5,333 nucleotides of DNA, from assembly GCA_015259045.1 (NCBI GenBank), contig JABZHD010000086.1:1-5333 (forward strand), given 5' to 3'. The notes beneath the pieces were generated by a model. The model was not told the DNA's origin and did no database searches. It was given only the letters and a program-made list of their open reading frames with translations. Positions 1-5,333 of the stretch are shown piece after piece (the first letter of the stretch is position 1; each line of letters begins with the position of its first letter). Source of the DNA: Atopobium sp. (GTDB taxonomy: Bacteria; Actinomycetota; Coriobacteriia; Coriobacteriales; Atopobiaceae). The translations under genes and the position numbers were made by a program.

Positions 1-56
1 GTATCAAGCTCCCTCATGGCATTTGTCTTTTGAACCTTTGCTGTTTTTCTCGCCAT
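1..56 (-). CDS. ybaK: Cys-tRNA(Pro) deacylase, YbaK/EbsC family (5' fragment)
   Basis: Partial gene that runs off the left edge of the window; only 18 codons and two bases are present. The start codon is the ATG read from base 56 down to 54. The visible peptide is MARKTAKVQKTNAMRELD. The lysine-rich start followed by K-T-N-A-M-R-x-L-D is the typical N-terminus of YbaK/EbsC proteins. These are small cytosolic enzymes that hydrolyse cysteine wrongly attached to tRNA(Pro), complementing prolyl-tRNA synthetase proofreading. The start lies one base after the uvrA stop (TAA, then C, then ATG), so translation is probably coupled to uvrA. Only a weak purine-rich AGAAG-type ribosome site is visible, inside the uvrA 3' end around 67-74. 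The identification rests on a short N-terminal signature. The catalytic part lies outside the window, so function and intactness cannot be judged. Confidence 0.66.
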   Translation of the reverse strand, partial: MARKTAKVQKTNAMRELD

Positions 57-57
57 G

Positions 58-2952
58 TTATGCGCGCTTCTTCTGAGCTTTTTTCTCTGCAGCTAGACGT
101 ACATTATCACGGTCTAGAATCTCTTTGAGGAACTTGCCGGTATGACTTTCTGGAGTTGCCGCAACCTTTTCTGGCGTACCGGAAACAACTACCGTTCCAC
201 CACCATCGCCACCTTCTGGACCCATATCAATAATACGGTCAGCCATCTTAATGACATCCAGGTTGTGCTCAATAACAAGAACGGTGTTACCCGCATCAAC
301 AAGACGCTCAAGAACAACAATAAGCTGTCTGACATCCTCAAAATGAAGGCCAGTTGTTGGCTCATCCAGAATATAAAGAGTTTTACCAGTCTGCTGACGG
401 TGAAGCTCTTTTGCAAGTTTGACGCGCTGTGCCTCGCCACCAGAAAGTGTGGTTGCTGGTTGACCAAGGTGAATGTAGCCTAGGCCAACATCATGGAGAG
501 TCTGCAGCTTGTTCTTAATGCGAGGAATATTTGCAAAAAACGCTAGCGCCTCATGAACCGTCATATCAAGCACGTCAGAGACGGACTTGCCGTGGTAGAG
601 AATCTCGAGCGTCTCACGGTTGTAGCGCTTACCGTGGCAGACCTCGCAAGGAACATAGACGTCAGGCAGGAAGTTCATCTCAATCTTGATCTGGCCGTCG
701 CCCTTACAAGCCTCGCAGCGGCCTCCCTGGACGTTAAACGAGAAACGACCAGCTGAGTAACCACGAGCACGAGACTCTGGGACTGAAGCGTACAGTGCAC
801 GCAGGTCATCCCAAAGGCCAATATAGGTTGCTGGATTAGAACGAGGTGTTCTACCAATAGGACTCTGATCAATATCAATGACCTTGTCGATAAGATCAAC
901 GCCTTCAAGCTTTTTATACTCTCCTACCACACGCTTTGAATGCTGAACTGCATTAGTAAGCGCGGGCGCAAGGGTGTCGGTAACCAAAGAAGACTTACCA
1001 GAACCAGAAACACCTGTGACCACCGTTAATGTGCCCAGCTCGATAGCGGCGGAAACGTTCTTAAGGTTGTTAGCGCTAGCTCCCGTAATCTTGATTTTTC
1101 CGCGACCAGGCTTACGACGAGCCTCTGGCAGCTTAATCTGCTTCTTTCCCGTGAGATACGCACCTGTGATGGAATCAGGGTTTTCAACAATCTCTTCTGG
1201 AGTGCCAGCAGCAACAACATGACCACCAAGCTCACCGGCGCCGGGACCCATGTCAATAACGTAATCAGCTGCACGAATGGTATCTTCATCGTGTTCGACA
1301 ACAAGTACGGTATTACCGCGGTCTCTAAGCTGCTTAAGCGTATCGATAAGGCGGTTGTTGTCTCTTTGGTGAAGACCAATAGAAGGCTCATCCAGAATGT
1401 AAAGGACGCCCATAAGGCCAGCGCCAATCTGAGTTGCCAAGCGAATACGCTGGGCTTCTCCACCAGAAAGCGATGCTGCTGCACGAGAAAGCGTGAGGTA
1501 GTCCAAGCCAACGTTTACCAAGAACTGTAGCCTTGCCACAATCTCTTTAACAATAGGACCTGCAATAACCTTCTGACGATCATTAATAGTCAGCTGCTTG
1601 AAGAACTGGAGCGACTCTTTACAGGAAAGTTCACAGACCTCCCAGATGTTCTTCTCGCCAACGGTGACAGAAAGGATTTCTGGCTTTAAGCGAGCTCCGT
1701 GGCAGGTTGTACAAGGCATCTCGCGAATGTACTTCTCAAGATGCGTCTTCATATTTTCTGAGGTGGTCTCTTGGTACTTGTCAAAAAGAATCTTTCTGAC
1801 GCCAGAGAACGTGGTAAACCAATGCGTATTGCGTCCGTCGCGCGTCTTGTAATCAACGCGAATCTTTGTAGAACCAAGGCCGCCGAGAAGGGCGTCTTGC
1901 ACCTTCTTGGGTAGCTTATTCCAAGGTGTTGTATCAGATACGTCAAAATGCTTGCAGACTGCAGACAAAATCTGAGGATAGTAATTGGAGTGTCCAAAGA
2001 GGCTTCCAAAAACGCCCTCTGATACGGACAGTTTTGGATCAGCAATGAGTGCCGCAGCATCAATAATTTTGCGAGTTCCTAGGCCGTCGCAGTCAGGACA
2101 GGCGCCGTAAGGAGCGTTGAAGGAGAAATCGCGAGGCTGCAGGTCATCCATAGAGTGTCCGTGAATAGGACAAGCAAGCGCCAACGAGTACTGCAAGAGC
2201 TCTTCTGGCATAGACTCTGGATTGGATTTATCGGCCAGGAGCAATATGCCTACCTTACCCTGGGCAAGCTTAGTTGCCTGCTCAACGCCTTCAACAATGC
2301 GACCCAAAGAATCAGGACGGATGACAATACGGTCAACGACAACCTCAATATCATGCTTAAGCGTTTTACCTAGCGTGATTTCTTCATCAAGTTCACGCAC
2401 AACGCCGTCAACACGAACGCGAGAAAATCCTTCTTTGCGCAGGTCTTCAAAGAGCTTGACATACTCGCCTTTACGGCCCAAAACACCAGGAGCCAGAACA
2501 TAGGCTCTGCGTCCCTGACCAGCCTCAAGTATTTTATCGGCAATCTGATCTGTTGTCTGGCGCTCAATAACGCGTCCACACTCAGGGCAGTGAGGAGTAC
2601 CCATACGAGCGTACAAAAGACGCAGATAATCATAGATTTCTGTAACAGTACCTACGGTAGAGCGAGGATTTCTAGAAGTTGTCTTCTGATCAATAGATAC
2701 AGCCGGAGAAAGACCGTCAATAGAGTCAAGGTCTGGCTTATCCATCTGTCCCAAGAACTGACGGGCATAGCTGGACAAGGACTCAACGTAGCGACGCTGT
2801 CCCTCTGCGTAAATGGTGTCAAAGGCAAGGCTTGACTTGCCCGAACCAGAAAGTCCCGTAATAACTACCAGCCGATCACGAGGGATATCAATGTCAATAT
2901 CTTGCAGGTTGTGCTCTCGTGCACCACGGATAGCAATTTTGCTTGAAGCCAT
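58..2952 (-). CDS. uvrA: Excinuclease ABC subunit A (UvrA)
   Basis: UvrA is the damage-sensing ATPase of bacterial nucleotide excision repair. As a dimer it loads UvrB onto lesions, after which UvrC cuts. The protein has 964 residues, slightly longer than the roughly 940 of E. coli, and is intact. Two ABC-type ATPase units are visible. Unit I has Walker A G33-LSGSGKSS, signature LSGGEAQR near 495-502 and Walker B LDEP at 520-523. Unit II has Walker A G647-[16 protein letters not shown] near 836-843 and LDEP at 862-865. Residues about 130-250 should be the UvrB-binding domain and about 290-400 the insertion domain. Cysteine pairs that can hold zinc are C122/C125, C261-x2-H264 with C285/C288, C414/C417, and C746/C749 with C769/C772. 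The last set is the DNA-contacting zinc finger. The tail after about 945 is charged and lysine-rich. The ATG at 2952 is preceded by GAGGA (2956-2960), three bases upstream. It is probably transcribed with the ybaK-like gene downstream. Confidence 0.98.
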   Translation of the reverse strand: MASSKIAIRGAREHNLQDIDIDIPRDRLVVITGLSGSGKSSLAFDTIYAEGQRRYVESLSSYARQFLGQMDKPDLDSIDGLSPAVSIDQKTTSRNPRSTVGTVTEIYDYLRLLYARMGTPHCPECGRVIERQTTDQIADKILEAGQGRRAYVLAPGVLGRKGEYVKLFEDLRKEGFSRVRVDGVVRELDEEITLGKTLKHDIEVVVDRIVIRPDSLGRIVEGVEQATKLAQGKVGILLLADKSNPESMPEELLQYSLALACPIHGHSMDDLQPRDFSFNAPYGACPDCDGLGTRKIIDAAALIADPKLSVSEGVFGSLFGHSNYYPQILSAVCKHFDVSDTTPWNKLPKKVQDALLGGLGSTKIRVDYKTRDGRNTHWFTTFSGVRKILFDKYQETTSENMKTHLEKYIREMPCTTCHGARLKPEILSVTVGEKNIWEVCELSCKESLQFFKQLTINDRQKVIAGPIVKEIVARLQFLVNVGLDYLTLSRAAASLSGGEAQRIRLATQIGAGLMGVLYILDEPSIGLHQRDNNRLIDTLKQLRDRGNTVLVVEHDEDTIRAADYVIDMGPGAGELGGHVVAAGTPEEIVENPDSITGAYLTGKKQIKLPEARRKPGRGKIKITGASANNLKNVSAAIELGTLTVVTGVSGSGKSSLVTDTLAPALTNAVQHSKRVVGEYKKLEGVDLIDKVIDIDQSPIGRTPRSNPATYIGLWDDLRALYASVPESRARGYSAGRFSFNVQGGRCEACKGDGQIKIEMNFLPDVYVPCEVCHGKRYNRETLEILYHGKSVSDVLDMTVHEALAFFANIPRIKNKLQTLHDVGLGYIHLGQPATTLSGGEAQRVKLAKELHRQQTGKTLYILDEPTTGLHFEDVRQLIVVLERLVDAGNTVLVIEHNLDVIKMADRIIDMGPEGGDGGGTVVVSGTPEKVAATPESHTGKFLKEILDRDNVRLAAEKKAQKKRA

Positions 2953-2969
2953 AGTTCCTCACATAACGA

Positions 2970-3010
2970 GTTTGACGCGCGCGCTTCTTAATAAGCAGCT
3001 ACCGTCAAAC
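2970..3010. repeat. Inverted repeat in the uvrA leader (8-bp arms)
   Basis: The arms GTTTGACG (2970-2977) and CGTCAAAC (3003-3010) are perfect inverted copies separated by 25 bases. Inside the spacer is a second near-palindrome, GCTTCTTAATAAGCAGC (2983-2999), with one mismatched pair around CTTAATAAG. The whole 41-base element ends 17 bases before the uvrA start codon (as transcribed) and about 10 bases before its ribosome site. No run of T follows on either strand, so it does not look like a terminator. It could be an mRNA leader hairpin or a protein-binding operator. Function unknown. Confidence 0.55.
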
Positions 3011-3020
3011 AATAGAAAAC

Positions 3021-3059
3021 AACATCAGTACACAGATGTGATTTGTGCGTACTGATGTT
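3021..3059 (-). terminator. Hairpin between yhcH-like gene and uvrA; possible terminator
   Basis: Perfect 11-bp inverted repeat: AACATCAGTAC (3021-3031) against GTACTGATGTT (3049-3059), with a 17-base loop. Three further pairs (ACA/TGT) can form beyond a two-base bulge. Read on the minus strand it begins 47 bases after the stop of the yhcH-like gene. It is followed by the T-rich stretch GTTTTCTATTGTTT, which fits a weak Rho-independent terminator separating that gene from uvrA. Points against: the stem has only 4 GC pairs of 11, the loop is long and the T-run is interrupted. A regulatory palindrome for uvrA is an equally live reading. Confidence 0.42.
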
Positions 3060-3061
3060 CT

Positions 3062-3067
3062 AGTATA
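3062..3067 (-). promoter_or_regulatory. Candidate -10 element for uvrA
   Basis: The minus strand reads TATACT here, five of six bases matching the sigma-70 -10 consensus. A transcript would begin near 3055, giving a leader of about 100 bases for uvrA. No good -35 hexamer lies 16-18 bases upstream: TGTTTT is the best at 17, and TTGCCG (3091-3096) is too far. The inverted repeat at 3021-3059 begins two bases downstream of the hexamer, a typical place for a repressor site. Support is the hexamer and its position only. Confidence 0.32.
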
Positions 3068-3106
3068 CCCAAGATAATGCCGACAAAACACGGCAAGCGC
3101 GCTTCC

Positions 3107-3568
3107 CTATTTAATGCGAACCTTCATCACAGCTTTTTTGAGCTTTGAGCCAGATTTCTCCAGCGTACAGCCTGGCTTGTGAGCATCAGATGGAGGTGTC
3201 ACCAGAAAATCACCTGCGTGCAAGGTAACCCATGTCTCTTCTCCAGGATTGGTATAAGCACCAAAATCAGCATCAAAATTAAATTCACCCTTAAGAACAC
3301 ACTGCTCAAGAGGGGCAACAGCGATGCTTTCGGTGCCAGAAATAACCACATGAATATCAGCGTAAATCTTATGAGCCTCATAGTCCTTCTCGCCAGGAAG
3401 AGCGGGCTCAAACTCCATGACGTTCACAAAAACATTATCTCCATCAATTTCTGTTTTGCCCAAAGGCAGCTCATCCAGATTGTGGGTTGCCAAAAACTCC
3501 GCAGCACAAGCCATATATTTCTGGCCAAAGTCATTCTCAGATAAATTCTTAATTGACGAGAAAATCAT
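3107..3568 (-). CDS. YhcH/YjgK/YiaL family (DUF386) cupin-like protein
   Basis: A 153-residue protein, full length for this family of small single-domain beta-barrel proteins. Family hallmarks seen in order are GKTEIDGDNVFVNVMEF (37-53), EAHKIYADIHVVISGTE (64-80, with the E-x-H-K-x-Y-x-D-x-H pattern), and near the end DFLVTPPSDAHKPG (120-133) followed by K-K-A-V-M-K-V. E64, H66, H73 and H130 are plausible metal or substrate ligands. Some relatives (YhcH/NanQ) act on sialic acid as an anomerase and sit in nan operons, while others have no known substrate. No nan or other sugar genes are adjacent here, so I assign only the family. No signal peptide is apparent, so it is probably cytosolic. The ATG at 3568 has a strong ribosome site, AGGAGG (3574-3579), five bases upstream. 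The stop is TAG. It appears to be transcribed alone, divergently from mrp. Confidence 0.9.
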   Translation of the reverse strand: MIFSSIKNLSENDFGQKYMACAAEFLATHNLDELPLGKTEIDGDNVFVNVMEFEPALPGEKDYEAHKIYADIHVVISGTESIAVAPLEQCVLKGEFNFDADFGAYTNPGEETWVTLHAGDFLVTPPSDAHKPGCTLEKSGSKLKKAVMKVRIK

Positions 3569-3605
3569 GTGAACCTCCTACGTTCAGCTAAAGTGCGCCG
3601 AAAAG

Positions 3606-3611
3606 ATTATA
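3606..3611 (-). promoter_or_regulatory. Candidate -10 element for the yhcH-like gene
   Basis: The minus strand has a perfect TATAAT at this position, 37 bases upstream of the yhcH-like start codon. The corresponding -35 position 17 bases upstream reads AAGTTT, which is poor, and no TGn extension is present. The location in a short divergent intergenic region and the exact -10 match make a promoter likely, but its strength and any activator are unknown. Confidence 0.5.
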
Positions 3612-3624
3612 GCTATCTCGTTTG

Positions 3625-3647
3625 CCATAAACTTCTATGGGTAGAAT
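3625..3647 (+). promoter_or_regulatory. Candidate mrp promoter region with small inverted repeat
   Basis: TAGAAT at 3642-3647 matches the -10 consensus at five of six positions and lies 39 bases before the mrp start. Immediately upstream is the short inverted repeat CCATA-N6-TATGG (3625-3629 and 3636-3640). The only -35-like hexamer, TTGCCA (3622-3627), is 14 bases from this -10, shorter than the usual 16-18. The repeat lies between this hexamer and the opposing TATAAT of the yhcH-like gene, so it could serve as a shared operator. With 5-bp arms it could also be chance. Confidence 0.3.
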
Positions 3648-3686
3648 TAAGTAGTTACTGCATACAACTGCTACATAAGGAGAGAC

Positions 3687-4535
3687 ATGGCAGACGTAGA
3701 TATTGACCGCGAGGCGCTTCGTAAAGAGATTGACGCTGCACTTCACGGCAAAAAGAAAGAACCACAGCCACCAGCTGGCTTTGAACTTAATCAGCACTCA
3801 AGCGTGAAGCACGTTATTGGTGTTGTTTCTGGTAAGGGTGGTGTTGGTAAGTCCTTTGTCACCGGCATTCTTGCTACTAACCTCGCTCGCGCAGGTAAGC
3901 GCGTTGGCATTCTTGACGGCGATATTACCGGACCTTCAATTCCTCGCATGTTTGGCATCTCTGATGAGCGGTCTTACGGCGTTGAAGAGCAGCTTATTCC
4001 CATCGAGGACGCAAACGGTATCAAGATTATGAGCGCTAACCTGGTGCTTCAGAACGAGACCGATCCTGTTCTCTGGAGAGGCCCTGTTGTTGCTGGCGCT
4101 ATCCAACAGTTCTACAGCCAGTGTAACTGGGGAGACCTGGATTATCTGCTGATTGATATGCCTCCAGGAACAGGCGATGTTGCGCTGACGGTATTCCAGT
4201 CCCTTCCTGTTGAGGGCGTTGTGATTGTTTCTTCTCCACAAGATCTTGTTCAGATGGTTGTGGGCAAGGCAGTGCGCATGGCAGAAATGATGCATGTACC
4301 TGTACTTGGTTTGATTGAGAACATGGCATATATCACCTGCCCTCACTGTGATGAGCGTATTGAACCTTATGGCCCATCAAAGCTTGCCGAGACCGCAGCA
4401 GCATTTAACCTCAAACCTTTAGGACAGCTTCCTATGGATGCAACCTTTGCACAGATTGCTGATAAGGGAACCTTTAGCACCGAGCTTCCTGAAGGTCTTG
4501 TCCCTGACGCAACACAGAGCGTTCTTGACCTGTAA
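3687..4535 (+). CDS. mrp: Mrp/NBP35 family P-loop ATPase, iron-sulfur cluster carrier
   Basis: A 282-residue cytosolic ATPase of the Mrp/ApbC/NBP35 branch of the SIMIBI P-loop proteins. Members dimerise, bind a [4Fe-4S] cluster and pass it to apo-proteins. Visible motifs are the deviant Walker A SGKGGVGKS (48-56, with signature lysines K50 and K55), ILDGDITGPS (75-84), the long motif DYLLIDMPPGTGDV (152-165), the SPQD segment (183-186), IENMAY (210-215) and the paired cysteines C218-P-H-C221 that bridge the cluster across the dimer. The N-terminus is a charged 40-residue leader. It lacks both the MIP18 (DUF59) domain of E. coli-type Mrp and the four-cysteine extension of eukaryotic Nbp35, so this is the minimal form. 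The start is well supported: AAGGAG (3677-3682) lies four bases before the ATG. Of nine arginine codons, seven are CGC/CGT. The flavoprotein gene follows on the same strand. Confidence 0.95.
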   Translation: MADVDIDREALRKEIDAALHGKKKEPQPPAGFELNQHSSVKHVIGVVSGKGGVGKSFVTGILATNLARAGKRVGILDGDITGPSIPRMFGISDERSYGVEEQLIPIEDANGIKIMSANLVLQNETDPVLWRGPVVAGAIQQFYSQCNWGDLDYLLIDMPPGTGDVALTVFQSLPVEGVVIVSSPQDLVQMVVGKAVRMAEMMHVPVLGLIENMAYITCPHCDERIEPYGPSKLAETAAAFNLKPLGQLPMDATFAQIADKGTFSTELPEGLVPDATQSVLDL

Positions 4536-4542
4536 GTTCTAG

Positions 4543-4552
4543 CTTCTAGAAG
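4543..4552. repeat. Short palindrome between mrp and the flavoprotein gene
   Basis: CTTCTAGAAG is a perfect 10-base palindrome eight bases after the mrp stop codon, with a second TTCTAG copy just before it (4537-4542). It has no loop and no T-run follows, so it is unlikely to terminate transcription. It is listed because it is the only structure in the 45-base gap between the two genes. It may have no function. Confidence 0.25.
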
Positions 4553-4580
4553 TTACACAACACAAAAGGTAATTCTTACT

Positions 4581-5333
4581 ATGGCTCAAACAACGCGCGT
4601 TAAAGAACGTCAAGCAGCGCAGGCTCAACGTATCAAGCAGGCTCAGGCATTTATGGTGCCAAACCACATTGATGTTGCAATTCTTGGTGGTGGCGCAGCA
4701 GGACTCTGCGCTGCCATCGCTGCTGCCGAAGCTCTTGGCGCCAACAAGCGCGTTGTTGTCTTTGAAAAAGCGCTGGAGAGCGGCAGGACTATCCTGGCGA
4801 CAGGAGGCGGGCGCTGCAACTTCACCAATGCAGATTTGAGCTTTGAGAATTTTTCTCATCCAGAGTTTGTTCAGGCTGTCTGCAAAGACAAGGACACGTT
4901 TCTTACAGACATCCTGACTTTCTTTAGGTCCAGCGGTCTTGCGTGGGCAACGGAAGACGAAGGCAGAATGTACCCTCTTACCAGGCAAGCAAGCTCCATC
5001 CAATCATTGCTGCTCAAGCGAGCCCAAAAAGCAGGTGTCCAATTTGCCCTGGGACGAGAAGTCACATCGGTAAAGCCCCAGCACATTGGCTTCACTGTTA
5101 CCTTCCAAGAATGCTTTGGTGGCGAGAAAACCTATGAGGTCCGTGCATCATCGGTAGTTCTAGCTACTGGTGGACTCGCAACCACAAAACTTGCTGAAAG
5201 CCTTCAGTTGCAGACCACCTCACTGCGACCGGGACTCTGTGCGCTCACTTGCAAGCCTGAGCCCCCAACAAGCCTTGACGGAAAGCGCGTACGAGCACAC
5301 GCAGCTCTTGTAAGAGACGGAGCTGTGCTCAAA
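4581..5333 (+). CDS. FAD-dependent oxidoreductase, HI0933/YhiN (BaiN-like) family (5' part)
   Basis: The first 251 residues of a flavoprotein, open to the right edge; family members are about 400 residues or more, so the C-terminal part is missing. Seen in order: a Rossmann FAD site with G36-GGAAG41 and the ribose-binding acid E62 at the end of the second strand, the family signature RTILATGGGRCNFTN (69-83), DEGRMYPLTRQASSI in the middle, and the second dinucleotide-site motif VVLATGGLATTK. This set is specific to the HI0933-like group. Members are often annotated as NAD(P)/FAD-dependent oxidoreductases; one, BaiN, is linked to bile-acid dehydroxylation, but the substrate here cannot be inferred. 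The first 24 residues are a Gln/Ala/Arg-rich extension before Met25. The ATG at 4581 has a rather distant AAAAGG (4563-4568), so Met25 (4653) is a possible alternative start. Arginine codons include many CGA, AGG and AGA, unlike mrp. Confidence 0.9.
   Translation, partial: MAQTTRVKERQAAQAQRIKQAQAFMVPNHIDVAILGGGAAGLCAAIAAAEALGANKRVVVFEKALESGRTILATGGGRCNFTNADLSFENFSHPEFVQAVCKDKDTFLTDILTFFRSSGLAWATEDEGRMYPLTRQASSIQSLLLKRAQKAGVQFALGREVTSVKPQHIGFTVTFQECFGGEKTYEVRASSVVLATGGLATTKLAESLQLQTTSLRPGLCALTCKPEPPTSLDGKRVRAHAALVRDGAVLK

Noticed and set aside
62..72. GCGCGCTTCTT at 62-72 repeated at 2979-2989, at both ends of uvrA
   Set aside because: An 11-base repeat of low-complexity GC alternation, one copy inside lysine/arginine codons. 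No target-site or insertion-sequence features accompany it, so chance is the simplest explanation.
1026..1511. A 161-codon open frame on the minus strand inside uvrA
   Set aside because: It lies wholly within the uvrA coding region in another frame, its product is Leu/Arg/Ser-rich with no recognisable motif, and UvrA is intact throughout.
3095..3104. Palindrome AAGCGCGCTT just after the yhcH-like stop
   Set aside because: A 10-base palindrome without a loop or following T-run. Too short to call a terminator and no known site matches.
3936..4346. A 136-codon minus-strand open frame opposite mrp
   Set aside because: It is the antisense shadow of a conserved gene. The product is rich in His, Asn and Arg with no domain I recognise, and I see no good ribosome site.
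4539..5003. A 154-codon minus-strand open frame opposite the flavoprotein gene
   Set aside because: It overlaps the conserved FAD-binding and GGGRCN region on the other strand. The Cys/Ser/Leu-rich product looks like an antisense translation.
1..5333. Mobile element, CRISPR array, tRNA/rRNA or defence-system signal
   Set aside because: No spaced direct repeats, transposase or integrase motifs, or cloverleaf-like segments were seen. Every coding stretch belongs to a common housekeeping or widespread family.

Overview
The window is an ordinary stretch of chromosome from a bacterium with fairly balanced base composition. It holds three complete genes and two genes cut by the window edges. UvrA has the His-containing first zinc site (C-P-x-H) that I associate with actinobacterial UvrA proteins, while the DNA is far less GC-rich than most Actinobacteria. 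That combination suggests a moderate-GC member of the Coriobacteriia (Atopobium/Lancefieldella-like). This assignment is an inference from protein flavour and composition; no rRNA or other marker gene is present.

Layout. On the minus strand, reading right to left: a complete YhcH/YjgK/YiaL-family gene (3107-3568), a 154-base gap with two inverted repeats, a complete uvrA (58-2952), and then, one base after the uvrA stop, the first 18 codons of a gene resembling the YbaK/EbsC Cys-tRNA(Pro) deacylase family (1-56). On the plus strand, diverging from the yhcH-like gene across a 118-base gap: a complete Mrp/NBP35-type P-loop ATPase (3687-4535) and, 45 bases later, the first 251 codons of a flavoprotein of the HI0933/YhiN (BaiN-like) family (4581 to the window end).

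How the genes relate. uvrA (nucleotide excision repair) and the putative ybaK (proofreading of mischarged tRNA) are almost certainly co-transcribed and probably translationally coupled. Mrp (iron-sulfur cluster carrier) and the FAD-dependent oxidoreductase are co-directional and close, so co-transcription is likely, but no shared pathway is evident. The yhcH-like gene stands alone, without the sialic-acid genes that accompany it in some bacteria.

Nothing here looks like a mobile element, CRISPR array, RNA gene or new defence system. The least explained DNA is the uvrA leader (2953-3106). It has an 11-bp inverted repeat directly downstream of a TATACT hexamer, with one arm resembling a LexA/DinR box, and a second 8-bp inverted repeat nearer the uvrA start codon. 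These are the best candidates for follow-up.
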